A stretch of DNA of 64,000 nt, from the NCBI GenBank assembly GCA_002239105.1, contig MPNQ01000014.1, positions 17,852 to 81,851 of the forward strand, read 5' to 3'. Positions 39,666 through 49,266 of the stretch are shown here, in pieces. The translations under genes and the position numbers were made by a program. Numbering within the stretch: position 1 is the stretch's first letter; every line of letters begins with the position of its first letter. The notes under the pieces were generated by a model, which did no database searches, was not told the origin of the DNA, and was given only the letters and a program-made list of their open reading frames with translations. The DNA is from a marine group bacterium Sva0996 bin134. GTDB taxonomy: Bacteria > Actinomycetota > Acidimicrobiia > Acidimicrobiales > Bin134.

Positions 39666-40169
39666 ATGATCCGAGCTCGCAGTCGCTCGCCGGAGGACAC
39701 CCGAAAACTGGCCGCCTGCTTGGCCGAGTTAGCCCAACCCGGCGACTTGCTGCTGCTGGTGGGCGACTTGGGGGCGGGGAAAACCACCTTTACCCAGGGG
39801 TTCGCTGCCGGCCTGGACATCCATGAGCCAGTCACCAGCCCCACCTTCACCTTGGCCCGCGAGTACCACGGGCGGCTGTTGCTTCATCACCTCGACGTCT
39901 TCCGGCTCGAACAGGTCTCCGAAGTGCTCGACTTGGGCCTGCCCGAACTGCTCGACAGCGACGGGGTCACCCTCATCGAATGGGGCGACGCCATCCGCCA
40001 GGCCCTGCCCAACGACTACCTCGAAGTGGCACTGACCTTCGTCGACGGCCCAATCAACTCCCCTGACGAGCGGGTGGTGGTGCTGTCTCCCGTAGGACCT
40101 CGCTGGCAAGCCCGGTCTGACGCCCTGGCTGCCGCGATTCGCCAGTGGATCGGGGAGCCCCCGTGTTGA
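39666..40169 (+). CDS. tsaE: tRNA threonylcarbamoyladenosine biosynthesis ATPase TsaE
   Basis: A 167-residue ATPase that works with TsaB and TsaD to place t6A at position 37 of ANN-decoding tRNAs. The P-loop is LLVGDLGAGKTTFTQGFA, followed by SPTFTLAREY and LHHLDVFRL. The ATG at 39666 gives MIRARSRSPEDTRKLAACLA; an ATG six codons upstream (39648) is also possible, and neither has a clear ribosome site. It overlaps tsaB. Confidence 0.92.
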   Translation: MIRARSRSPEDTRKLAACLAELAQPGDLLLLVGDLGAGKTTFTQGFAAGLDIHEPVTSPTFTLAREYHGRLLLHHLDVFRLEQVSEVLDLGLPELLDSDGVTLIEWGDAIRQALPNDYLEVALTFVDGPINSPDERVVVLSPVGPRWQARSDALAAAIRQWIGEPPC

Positions 40170-40852
40170 TTCTGGGCATCGAATCGGCCACCCAGCAGGT
40201 GGGATGCGCCCTCGGTGGGCACGAGGGGGTGCTGGCTTCGGCTCACAGCGCCCGGGGTCGCCGCCACGCGGAGAACATCGCCCCCCAAATACAGTTCGTG
40301 ACCCGCCAGGCCCGGGTCGAGCTCCAGGATGTGGGATGTGTGGCCGTGGATCTCGGACCAGGCCTGTACACCGGGCTGCGAGTGGGCATCTCCAGCGCCA
40401 TGGCCATGGCCTACGCCCTAGGCGTACCGATGATCGGAGTCTCCAGCCTCGACCTTCTGGCCTTTGCCGTGCGCCACACCAACCGTTTGATCGTGGCCGC
40501 TATCGACGCCCGACGCAGTGAGCTGTTCTACGCCTTCTACCGCCAGGTCCCCGGTGGGGTCCAAAGGGTGTCTGAGGCCCAGGTGGGCACTCCCGACGAT
40601 CTGGCCTCCGAGCTGCTGGCCACTAGCGAAGAAGTGCTGCTGGTGGGCGATGGAGCCCGCCGCTACTCGGAGGTGTTCGACGGACTCCAGAAAACCGACA
40701 TAGCCGAACAGGGTTTGGCCCACCCCTCGGCCGCCTCGCTAGTTCAACTGGCCCATGCTCGGGCCCTGCGCGAGGAGTTCGTCAAGCCGTGGGAGTTGAA
40801 GCCGATATACCTTCGGGTTCCCGACGCCGACATCAACTGGAACACCCGATGA
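40163..40852 (+). CDS. tsaB: tRNA threonylcarbamoyladenosine biosynthesis protein TsaB
   Basis: A 229-residue ASKHA-fold partner of TsaD. It begins VLILGIESATQQVGCAL from GTG 40163 inside the tsaE end. The family segments VAVDLGPGLYTGLRVGISSA and AIDARRSELFYAFY are present. Its stop at 40850-40852 lies in the first copy of a 35-base repeat that carries the rimI start region. Confidence 0.93.
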   Translation: MLILGIESATQQVGCALGGHEGVLASAHSARGRRHAENIAPQIQFVTRQARVELQDVGCVAVDLGPGLYTGLRVGISSAMAMAYALGVPMIGVSSLDLLAFAVRHTNRLIVAAIDARRSELFYAFYRQVPGGVQRVSEAQVGTPDDLASELLATSEEVLLVGDGARRYSEVFDGLQKTDIAEQGLAHPSAASLVQLAHARALREEFVKPWELKPIYLRVPDADINWNTR

Positions 40853-40887
40853 TCGTTCCCATGACCTCAGGACCCTTGATCCGATGA
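40849..40887 (+). CDS. 12-codon mini-ORF 1 between tsaB and rimI
   Basis: ATG at 40849 overlaps the tsaB stop (ATGA) and reads MIVPMTSGPLIR, then TGA at 40885-40887. The first six residues equal those of RimI. It was made by the 35-base repeat. It may be translated by coupling to tsaB, but a peptide function is not implied. Confidence 0.4.
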   Translation: MIVPMTSGPLIR

Positions 40888-40922
40888 TCGTTCCTATGAC
40901 CTCAGGACCTTTGATCCGATGA
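40884..40922 (+). CDS. 12-codon mini-ORF 2 between tsaB and rimI
   Basis: ATG at 40884 overlaps the mini-ORF 1 stop (ATGA) and encodes the same MIVPMTSGPLIR with three synonymous-type base changes or fewer. Its TGA at 40920-40922 overlaps the rimI ATG at 40919. Thus every start from tsaB to rimI is joined by an ATGA overlap. Confidence 0.4.
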   Translation: MIVPMTSGPLIR

Positions 40923-41413
40923 TCGTTCCCATGACCCCTGATCATCTGCCTGAAGTCATGGCCATCGACGCCCAGTGCTATCCGGTTCCCTGGTCACGGG
41001 AAGTCTACGAGTCGGAATTGGCCCGCACCGATGAGCGGCTCTACGTGATCGCTCATCAAAACCGGCTAGTCGGCCACGCCGGAGTGGCCTTCGAAGAAGA
41101 CGCAGCCCACATCACCACCGTGACGGTGACCCCCGATTGCCGGGGTCAGGGCATTGGCGCCCGGCTGCTCTTGGCTCTCGCCTTGGCCGCCCGCCGCCGC
41201 AACACCAGCCTGGCCCTTGAAGTAGCCGCCGACAACCCCGCCGCTCAATCCCTTTATCGGCGCTTCGGGCTGGCCCCGGTGGGCATTCACCGGGGTTACT
41301 ACTCCGACATGGGGCTCTCCCCGGATGCCGTCGTGATGCGGGCTGACAACATCCAGCACCCCGACTATGCCAACCGCCTGGTCAAAATCGCGGTAGAACT
41401 GGACTGCGCATGA
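40919..41413 (+). CDS. rimI: Ribosomal protein S18 alanine N-acetyltransferase-like GNAT protein
   Basis: A 164-residue GNAT acetyltransferase. The acetyl-CoA motif is VTVTPDCRGQGIGARLLL and the C-terminal core has ALEVAADNPAAQSLYRRFGL. Location between tsaB and tsaD is the standard place for RimI, which acetylates the N-terminus of ribosomal protein S18; other targets are possible. The start at 40919 is the last of three repeated start regions. It overlaps tsaD by four bases. Confidence 0.9.
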   Translation: MIVPMTPDHLPEVMAIDAQCYPVPWSREVYESELARTDERLYVIAHQNRLVGHAGVAFEEDAAHITTVTVTPDCRGQGIGARLLLALALAARRRNTSLALEVAADNPAAQSLYRRFGLAPVGIHRGYYSDMGLSPDAVVMRADNIQHPDYANRLVKIAVELDCA

Positions 41414-42441
41414 CCGTCCTGGATTATCCCGAAGAAGCTCCCGCCATCGTATTGGGCATCGAGACCTCTTGCGACGAGACCGCCGCCGCCGTCGTGTCCG
41501 GCCCTTCCGACGTGCTGTCTTCGGTGATCAGCAGCCAGGTTGACCTGCACGCCCGCTATGGCGGGGTGGTCCCGGAGATCGCCAGTCGGGCCCATGTGGA
41601 ACTGCTCACCCCGGTGGTGGCCCAAGCGGTGATCGAGGCCGGACTCAGCGACCACGAGGTGGAGGCGGTGGCCGCCACCGCGGGTCCCGGCCTCATCGGC
41701 TCCCTGTTGGTGGGGGTCAGCGCGGCCAAGTCCTTGGCCTTGGCCTGGGATGTCCCGTTCGTAGCGGTGAACCACCTGGAGGCCCATCTGTACTCCTCCT
41801 TCCTGGAGGAGCCCGACTTGGAGCTGCCGGTTGTGGTGTTGCTGGTGTCCGGCGGCCACACCCTGTTGGTGCTGATGGAGGCTTTCGGCCGATACCGGCT
41901 TATCGGCCAGACTCTGGACGACGCCGCTGGCGAGGCCTTCGACAAGGTGGCCCGCTTCATGGACTTGGGCTACCCCGGCGGGCCAGTCATCGACCGGCTG
42001 GCCATGGACGGCGATCCCGAGGCGGTGACCTTCCCCCGCCCCATGTACGACGACGGTTATAACTTCTCCTTCAGCGGCCTCAAGACCGCGGTGGTCAACC
42101 ATGTGCGAACCCACGAAGACCTTGTCGTGGCCGACATCGCCGCGTCATTCCAGGAAGCGGTGGTCGACGTGCTGGTGTACAAAGCCAGCAAGGCCGCCGA
42201 GGAATTCGGGGCCAAGGGCCTGTGTTTGGCCGGCGGGGTGGCGGCCAACTCCTCCCTGCGGGAGCGCTTGCTAGACGCCTGCGTGGCCGCCGGAATCAGC
42301 GGATTTCTGCCCAGCCGCTCCATGTGTACCGACAACGCGGCCATGGTGGCCGCCGCCGGGTGGCAGCGGCTCCAACTCGACGGCCCCTCGCCGTTGGACA
42401 CCGGCGCCGACCCCAACCTAGCCCTGCCCTTTATCTCGTAG
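41410..42441 (+). CDS. tsaD: tRNA threonylcarbamoyltransferase TsaD
   Basis: A 343-residue catalytic subunit of t6A37 synthesis. The metal-binding histidines are H122 and H126 in VNHLEAHL. Other marks are [43 protein letters not shown] and [10 protein letters not shown]. The normal family length and start. It ends 36 bases before the groES regulatory region. Confidence 0.97.
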   Translation: MTVLDYPEEAPAIVLGIETSCDETAAAVVSGPSDVLSSVISSQVDLHARYGGVVPEIASRAHVELLTPVVAQAVIEAGLSDHEVEAVAATAGPGLIGSLLVGVSAAKSLALAWDVPFVAVNHLEAHLYSSFLEEPDLELPVVVLLVSGGHTLLVLMEAFGRYRLIGQTLDDAAGEAFDKVARFMDLGYPGGPVIDRLAMDGDPEAVTFPRPMYDDGYNFSFSGLKTAVVNHVRTHEDLVVADIAASFQEAVVDVLVYKASKAAEEFGAKGLCLAGGVAANSSLRERLLDACVAAGISGFLPSRSMCTDNAAMVAAAGWQRLQLDGPSPLDTGADPNLALPFIS

Positions 42442-42448
42442 TCCTGAG

Positions 42449-42478
42449 TTGGCCTCAAGGCGGCTCAACCCCTACTCT
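42449..42478 (+). promoter_or_regulatory. Candidate groES-groEL promoter next to CIRCE
   Basis: TTGGCC (42449-42454) and TACTCT (42473-42478) are 18 bases apart, and the -10 box touches the CIRCE operator. Repressor on CIRCE would block the polymerase site. Confidence 0.4.
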
Positions 42479-42504
42479 TAGCACTCGCCTATTGAGAGTG
42501 CTAA
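42478..42504 (+). promoter_or_regulatory. CIRCE operator (HrcA binding site)
   Basis: TTAGCACTC (42478-42486), nine bases, GAGTGCTAA (42496-42504): a perfect match to the CIRCE inverted repeat bound by the heat-shock repressor HrcA. It lies 33 bases before the groES start, so groES-groEL should be induced by heat and protein misfolding. hrcA itself is not in the window. Confidence 0.95.
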
Positions 42505-42536
42505 CGCTCAAGTCAACCGAATATTTGGAGGCCAAG

Positions 42537-44488
<1,952 letters not shown>

Positions 44489-44524
44489 CCACCCGGCAAA
44501 CATCAACCACCCAAAGAACTGAGC

Positions 44525-44567
44525 CTGGGGGCCACCATCGCTGCGGAGCGGGGTGGCCCCCAGTTCA
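44525..44567 (+). terminator. Rho-independent-type terminator after groEL
   Basis: CTGGGGGCCACC (44525-44536) pairs perfectly with GGTGGCCCCCAG (44552-44563) and is followed by TTCA and a short T run. It lies 36 bases after the groEL stop. The remaining bases to 44820 show no convincing gene. Confidence 0.75.
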
Positions 44568-44820
44568 TTTCAGCGCTTGTCGTAGGTGTGGGCACCTCGG
44601 TGCCCGAGAGGGCGGTTGCATCTTTGCCGTGTCCGCCGTCCAACGTGAGGGCATCTGGTGGGCCACCGCCCTGCGGGGAACTCTGGACTAGCGCCGACGG
44701 CAGGCGGATCGACTGCTCAAACGGCTTCGGCTATGGGAGCGGCGGCACTCGGAGCCGCCAGAATCATCCGTTTCGGAATCGTCTATGGAGTTGGTTTCTG
44801 AATGGGAACAAAATGTCTGG

Positions 44821-45102
44821 CTAACTGCTGCGAACCGGCTGGTCGGTCCGTGCCTCTCCGGCGCTATCGACATGCTCCGCCACATCATGTGCTGCCGGAT
44901 TCAAGTGTCGGCGCCGGTCCCACAGCCTTATGAACAGCAGCAGACCGTAGTAGAGCACCAGCCACACCGCTAGAGCAACCAGAACCCACCAGTACCAGAC
45001 CTCAGCAACACGGCGGGCAATCATCTGCGCCCCGAAAAGCGAAACGAACGCCACAATGAACTCGGTCTTTTTCCGTCTCATGCTTCCGAGTTGCCGGACC
45101 AT
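44821..45102 (-). CDS. Small predicted membrane protein
   Basis: A frame of up to 93 residues; the second methionine (MRRKKTEFIVAFVS) may be the true start. Two hydrophobic segments are seen, FIVAFVSLFGAQMIA and a longer one containing WYWWVLVALAVWLVLYYGLL, followed by a charged C-terminal part. No family is recognised. The positive residues before the first segment fit a membrane protein. It could be a real orphan gene; nothing nearby explains it. Confidence 0.5.
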   Translation of the reverse strand: MVRQLGSMRRKKTEFIVAFVSLFGAQMIARRVAEVWYWWVLVALAVWLVLYYGLLLFIRLWDRRRHLNPAAHDVAEHVDSAGEARTDQPVRSS

Positions 45103-45243
45103 GCTGACACCCTATCAGCGGCTGTCGGTATCGAGACTCTCTTCGACCGCGCAAATTGCACCAGATTCTTTGCGGTTGGGGCAGGTGATTGCGGATCTGT
45201 CGGTCTACCGGCCCGGTGCCGACCGGTCTGGGAACCGGTGGGG

Positions 45244-46794
45244 TCACGAGTCGTCATAGTGTCGTTCTACCCAGCCGTCGGGGGTGCGGTAGTGACATAT
45301 CCGGTAAGTGGAACTGATCTGTCGGCAGCGGTGGTTGTCGAACACCGGCGGCGGTCCTTGCTCATCGCCTCCGCCCTTGTCGTCGTCGGACTCGGGCACA
45401 GGCGTGGCCGTCGGGGTGGCCGCCGGCGTCGCTGTAGCCGTCGCAGTCGGCGCCGAGGCCGGGGCCGCCTCCAGAGGCCACCTATTGCACGCACCGGTAA
45501 TCGACCTATTGCTACCAAGTGTCGTCGCAAGCCCAGCAGGCCCAGAGATCCTCCGAACGATCTCTCTGGCACTTCCCCTGAGAAAAGCAGTTACGGCGCC
45601 ACCAGACACACCGCTGATAGTGCCCGTGCCCTCTGGGTTGCAGACCGCGGAGTACATGCCCCGGGCCAGCACCTTGGTCGTTGCCATCGTGCCCCGACCA
45701 ACGACGGCGAGAGCCCTGAGGGTCGCCGGCAAGTCGAGCGTGCGCTGGTCGATGTCCTCGCCCCGGTAATAGTCGACCAGGTCGCGGATCAAAGACCCAT
45801 AGAGGACTCCCTCCCTCAGAGCCGGCGTGGCAATCGTCGCCTTGTCTGCCGCCTTCAGCACCTCGCCTATGAAGGTGTCCAAGTTGCTGCCGAACGAGCG
45901 CACAGCAGCGGCCACATCAACAGAACTTGTCCCAGCCGGTGGGTAAACCAACCCAAAGCAGCCAGCAGTGTCGGCATGCCGTTTCCAATAGATCGCATAA
46001 CGGGCCATGCTGGGATTCTGCCTGATCTGTTCCTCCGTCGCGATCTTTACTTCTTCGTCGGAACCGGGGCGCCGAGTTGTGGCAGGCAGCGGCGGCGCCT
46101 GATATCCAGTGGGGCAAATCACGGATTCGCGTGTCGGTGTCGGCGCGGAATAGCAGCCCTTGGTAGCCGGGTGCCGCTTGGTGCCTTCAGGGCATGGAGC
46201 CGGTGCGGGGTCGGGGGTCGCCGTGGGGGTGGGTTCGTAGTGGGGGTCGTGGACTTGGCGGGTTCCGGTTCGGGTCTCCGTCGTTGTGTAGGTCTCGGTT
46301 CGGGTGCCGGTCTGCTCTTGCACCCGGCGGGTCCGGCCGGTGTCGTAGGTCTCGGTTCGGGTGCCGGTCTGCACTCTCTTGGTCACTCTTTGGTAGTTGT
46401 AAACCTGCCGCCACGATGTCTTCGGCGGCGGGCAATAGGTACCAACCTCATTACCGATAATGATGGTCTCGCATGGCAACCGGTAGGTGTACTTCTCCCA
46501 ATACGGCGACACCCGGACCCGCCCCGTAAAATAGCGGTAGACTGGAACCTCACGCGTTGCCATAATCGGCTCGTCTACCCAGGTGTACACTGGGACCTGC
46601 CGGGTCTTCTCCACATCCACCTCATAGGTGTAGGTCTCAATCGTGGGCTCATGGGCCGACGCCGTGGCGGGGAGTAGGGCAGCTGCAACGCAGACCACCA
46701 TGAACAGGACCATCCCCGTAGCCCCCCTCTGCCTGTTGCGTGCGGCCGGCTTAGCGAATATCTTTGAGCGGTCGAGTTCTGTGGATGCGGACAT
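45244..46794 (-). CDS. Secreted or surface protein with repeated TGTRTETY motifs
   Basis: A 516-residue protein. Residues 28-47 (MVLFMVVCVAAALLPATASA) form a signal sequence after an unusually long charged N-terminus; the methionine at residue 28 is an alternative start and has a G-rich site before it. Residues 50-180 are rich in Tyr, Thr, Arg and Val, with repeated V-P-V-Y and TGTRTETY (143-150 and 162-169) units. A Pro-Thr linker follows. The middle part (about 215-430) is more globular with several cysteines, and a second T-A-P-rich linker precedes the C-terminal HYRTPDGWVERHYDDS-like end (CHYRTPDGWVERHYDD). I do not recognise the family. Exposure on the cell surface is inferred. Its upstream region holds the poly(C) tract and inverted repeats. 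Confidence 0.7.
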   Translation of the reverse strand: MSASTELDRSKIFAKPAARNRQRGATGMVLFMVVCVAAALLPATASAHEPTIETYTYEVDVEKTRQVPVYTWVDEPIMATREVPVYRYFTGRVRVSPYWEKYTYRLPCETIIIGNEVGTYCPPPKTSWRQVYNYQRVTKRVQTGTRTETYDTGRTRRVQEQTGTRTETYTTTETRTGTRQVHDPHYEPTPTATPDPAPAPCPEGTKRHPATKGCYSAPTPTRESVICPTGYQAPPLPATTRRPGSDEEVKIATEEQIRQNPSMARYAIYWKRHADTAGCFGLVYPPAGTSSVDVAAAVRSFGSNLDTFIGEVLKAADKATIATPALREGVLYGSLIRDLVDYYRGEDIDQRTLDLPATLRALAVVGRGTMATTKVLARGMYSAVCNPEGTGTISGVSGGAVTAFLRGSAREIVRRISGPAGLATTLGSNRSITGACNRWPLEAAPASAPTATATATPAATPTATPVPESDDDKGGGDEQGPPPVFDNHRCRQISSTYRICHYRTPDGWVERHYDDS

Positions 46795-46824
46795 GGGGCG
46801 GCTCCCTGCGACAGTCGGGTACGG

Positions 46825-46843
46825 GGCGGATATTTGCCTTTAT
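46825..46843 (+). repeat. Left 19-base inverted repeat
   Basis: GGCGGATATTTGCCTTTAT here is repeated in reverse complement at 47178-47196. The left copy also sits in a small hairpin, GCGGATA (46826-46832) with TATCCGC (46841-46847). It lies 31 bases upstream of the 516-residue secreted-protein gene. Confidence 0.9.
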
Positions 46844-46856
46844 CCGCCGCGTACAG

Positions 46857-46893
<37 letters not shown>

Positions 46894-47177
46894 ACAAGGC
46901 ATCCATCACGCCATCGGGCGCGAGTGCAGCGCCACAGCGGGGGTTTCAGCAATGGAAGGAGGGCGCGGCCGACAGCGGGGCGGCCGTTTGCCGAGTTCGG
47001 GCTGGTGCCGGATCTTGTCGATACGCGCCGGGAGAACTAGGTGCCCCGGCAACTCCGACTAGCCGGGCTGTGATCTATTTTCCCAGGTCAGATGGGTGGC
47101 GAACCGCCTGTTTCCAGGCTTGGGCCCGGAGGAGTTCCGGGAACCGTTTGACAGGAGCCCCGGACTCAAGCTAAGGA

Positions 47178-47196
47178 ATAAAGGCAAATATCCGCC
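47178..47196 (-). repeat. Right 19-base inverted repeat
   Basis: The reverse complement of the copy at 46825-46843, with no mismatch. It is 81 bases before the recombinase start. The two copies bound a 334-base segment. Confidence 0.9.
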
Positions 47197-47276
47197 GCAT
47201 ATAGGCATGCTCGAATGAGTCAATAGCGTGTGGCTGCGGTTTGTTGTGTATGGCGGCGTGTTGCTAGCCCGGCGGG

Positions 47277-48974
47277 ATGGATATAGCAATTTATTGTGAC
47301 GCGAGGGTGTCTGCGTCCGAGGACATCGAATGCGCCTGCGGGGCCCCTGATGGGGATCCCGGGCTCTTCGGCAATCTAGTTGCGGGGCTTGTCGGCGATG
47401 CCTTAGACCGGTTGGTGGCAGTGGGCAGGGCAGCCGCGATTTCTGACAACACCCGCAAGGCCTACCAAACAGGGTGGCGGAGTTGGCACCAGTGGGCGAC
47501 CCAGCAGGAGGTGGCGGTGTTCCCCGCTGCCTCCGGCGATCTCCTCAGATGGCTGGCCGAGATGTCCGCCGACGGCAAGAAGCCCTCCACGCTCCGCGCC
47601 TACCGCTCGGCCGTTGCCCACCGGCACAGCCGAAGTCCCGGCCCGAACCCAGCCCGAAGCTGGGAGGTCAGCCAGTTGCTGGACGGCCTCTCGCGCCGTG
47701 CCGCGGGCAGGGGATCCGCCCCGCGCCAAGCCGCGCCCTTGCGGCAGCACCATGTCGAGTTGATCACCGCCACCGCTGACATACCCCGGTGCAACCAGCC
47801 CGGCGGGCGCAAAGAGACCCTACGTCAGGCCCGGCGGCGCGCGGTGGTCGACGTCGCCATGATCGCGCTGGCCCACGACGCCCTGTTGCGTTGCGGCGAG
47901 CTGTTGGCCCTGACCTGGGCCGACATCGACCTGCCAGCAGACGGCGGTTGCGGCACAGTGCTGATCCGCCGCTCCAAAACCGACCAGCACGGCCACGGCG
48001 CAGTCGCCCCCATCTCCGAGTTCACCTGCGCCGCCCTGTCTCGCCTCAGGCCCGCCGAGGCCCGGCCGGGCAACCCGGTATTCAACCTGTCGCCCAACAC
48101 CGTCGCACGACGCTTCAAAGCCGCAGCCAAAGCAGCCAGCATCGATCCCGCCGACATCTCGACTCACTCGCCGCGCGTCGGCATGGCCCAAGACCTCGCC
48201 GCCGCCGGCGTCGACATAGCGGGCATCATGCTGGCAGGCCGCTGGAAAACCGCCGCAACCGCCGCCCGCTACATCCAACACCTCGCCGCGCACCACACTC
48301 CCGCCGCCCAACACCTCGCCGGGGTTTCAACCGTACACGGTGAATGCTCGGCGCTTGTCCCGGCCGAAGCGGAACACCGAGAAGTCGGCGTCGAGCGAGA
48401 TAGCGTCGTGTACGCCCAACCGTTGCATGATCGCCCAACTTGTGCGGTCTACCAGCGAGAAAGCCTGACCGGCGAAGTCCCCGTCGATGCGCGCCGCGAC
48501 CTCGAGATCGGCAACGATCGCCGGCTCCACGCGGGCGATGCCCAACCGGATCCCATTCACGAGTTGCTCGGCAACCTCGACTCCCAGGCGCCGCGTGGCC
48601 AAGAACCACTTCTCGACCAGAACGTGGTCACTGGTCAGCAAAGCGCCCGCAAACTCCTCCAGCCACCGCGCCGCGCAGTCGTGGCCGGCATCATCGACAT
48701 CGGCCGCGGCGTACCAGGCCGACGTGTCCACATAGACGGTCACCGCCCCCCGTGGAACGCGGCTACCGCCTCAGCGACCGCCGATTGGCCCTCGGCGGCG
48801 ATGTCTCTCCCGCCCGAGCGTCCGATGCCGATAATCGCCGAAACATCGGCGTTGGTTCTTCCGCCTGCTAGATCCTGGTCAACCAAGCGTCGGATGTACT
48901 CCGCCATGGTGATCCCCAGAGATGACGCCTTCTGTTTTACCAGCGCATGTTGCTCGGCTTCCAACGCGATCTAA
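47277..48974 (+). CDS. Tyrosine recombinase / phage-type integrase with run-on C-terminus
   Basis: The recombinase proper spans residues 1 to about 350. An N-terminal core-binding domain has NTRKAYQTGWRSWHQWA. The catalytic set is complete: R205 (LLRCGELLAL), K234 (RRSKTDQ), H297 and R300 (THSPRVGMA), W323 (GRWKTAA) and Y332 (ARYIQH). It therefore should cut and join DNA. The frame then continues for about 215 residues to 48974, but this part lies exactly antisense to the vapC and vapB genes and has no recognisable fold. The natural stop seems to have been lost when the toxin-antitoxin module joined the 3' end. A role in inverting the 334-base segment just upstream is an inference. Confidence 0.8.
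   Translation: MDIAIYCDARVSASEDIECACGAPDGDPGLFGNLVAGLVGDALDRLVAVGRAAAISDNTRKAYQTGWRSWHQWATQQEVAVFPAASGDLLRWLAEMSADGKKPSTLRAYRSAVAHRHSRSPGPNPARSWEVSQLLDGLSRRAAGRGSAPRQAAPLRQHHVELITATADIPRCNQPGGRKETLRQARRRAVVDVAMIALAHDALLRCGELLALTWADIDLPADGGCGTVLIRRSKTDQHGHGAVAPISEFTCAALSRLRPAEARPGNPVFNLSPNTVARRFKAAAKAASIDPADISTHSPRVGMAQDLAAAGVDIAGIMLAGRWKTAATAARYIQHLAAHHTPAAQHLAGVSTVHGECSALVPAEAEHREVGVERDSVVYAQPLHDRPTCAVYQRESLTGEVPVDARRDLEIGNDRRLHAGDAQPDPIHELLGNLDSQAPRGQEPLLDQNVVTGQQSARKLLQPPRRAVVAGIIDIGRGVPGRRVHIDGHRPPWNAATASATADWPSAAMSLPPERPMPIIAETSALVLPPARSWSTKRRMYSAMVIPRDDAFCFTSACCSASNAI
48327..48743 (-). CDS. vapC: VapC-type PIN-domain toxin ribonuclease
   Basis: A 138-residue PIN-domain RNase. It begins MTVYVDTSAWYAAAD, with the metal-binding D6. 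E44 is in LVEKWF and D99 in SLVDRTSW; further acidic residues come in HDAISLDADF. All expected catalytic acids are present, so the toxin looks active. Its start overlaps the vapB stop (ATGA), the usual antitoxin-first layout. The opposite strand is occupied by the recombinase run-on. Confidence 0.9.
   Translation of the reverse strand: MTVYVDTSAWYAAADVDDAGHDCAARWLEEFAGALLTSDHVLVEKWFLATRRLGVEVAEQLVNGIRLGIARVEPAIVADLEVAARIDGDFAGQAFSLVDRTSWAIMQRLGVHDAISLDADFSVFRFGRDKRRAFTVYG
48740..48964 (-). CDS. vapB: VapB-type ribbon-helix-helix antitoxin, start uncertain
   Basis: At least 74 residues from a TTG at 48964. The N-terminal half LVKQKASSLGITMAEYIRRL fits the ribbon-helix-helix DNA-binding helices of CopG/VapB antitoxins, and the acidic/alanine C-terminus would wrap the toxin. 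In the same frame, an ATG at 48982 is followed by a TAG at 48973-48971; a single base change of that stop would give a longer N-terminal strand. Either TTG is the true start, or the DNA-binding end has been damaged. Confidence 0.7.
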   Translation of the reverse strand: MEAEQHALVKQKASSLGITMAEYIRRLVDQDLAGGRTNADVSAIIGIGRSGGRDIAAEGQSAVAEAVAAFHGGR

Positions 48975-49038
48975 GTACACATGACGCTACATCACAACAG
49001 CATAAAGTGATCCCTGCGACTGGTATCTATGGAAACGG

Positions 49039-49266
49039 ATGTCGCTACTTGAAGCTGCGTGGGCATGGCAAACTGAGGTTGTGACGTCGGCAGAAGCACG
49101 CCCGTGGTGGGAACGAATGGTCGAGGTCAGCGCAGAGTCCGACAAGGAACAAGGACCGACGGCACTGGACCCGGGGGAGAAACTCGCTGCGCTGTTGCGC
49201 TTAGCAGCACATCTGCCAGTCCGATATAGCGATGAACTGGAGTACCCGGTATTCGGGAAGCGGTGA
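49039..49266 (+). CDS. Small protein paired with a nucleotidyltransferase
   Basis: A 75-residue protein starting MSLLEAAWAWQTEVVTSAEA, with no recognised family. It is mostly helical in appearance and carries many acidic residues. Its stop overlaps the next gene's GTG start (GTGA, 49263-49266), so translation is coupled. Small genes directly before AbiEii-type nucleotidyltransferases often form toxin-antitoxin pairs; which is toxin or antitoxin cannot be told. Confidence 0.6.
   Translation: MSLLEAAWAWQTEVVTSAEARPWWERMVEVSAESDKEQGPTALDPGEKLAALLRLAAHLPVRYSDELEYPVFGKR

Larger units (their letters stand above)
40846..40937 (+). repeat. 35-base tandem repeat across the tsaB-rimI junction
   Basis: Units at 40846-40880, 40881-40915 and the first 21 bases of a third at 40916 share CCGATGATCGTTCCCATGAC with one T/C change in the second. 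The period is 35 bases. The third copy runs into the true rimI coding sequence, so the upstream copies look like duplications of the rimI start. Because 35 is not a multiple of three, each copy is in a different frame. Confidence 0.95.

Noticed and set aside
40846..40937. Possible CRISPR or iteron array between tsaB and rimI
   Set aside because: Only about 2.6 units, directly adjacent, and they match the rimI start; duplication explains them.
44588..44824. Small plus-strand frame after groEL
   Set aside because: Low-complexity product with no ribosome site; it lies just past the terminator.
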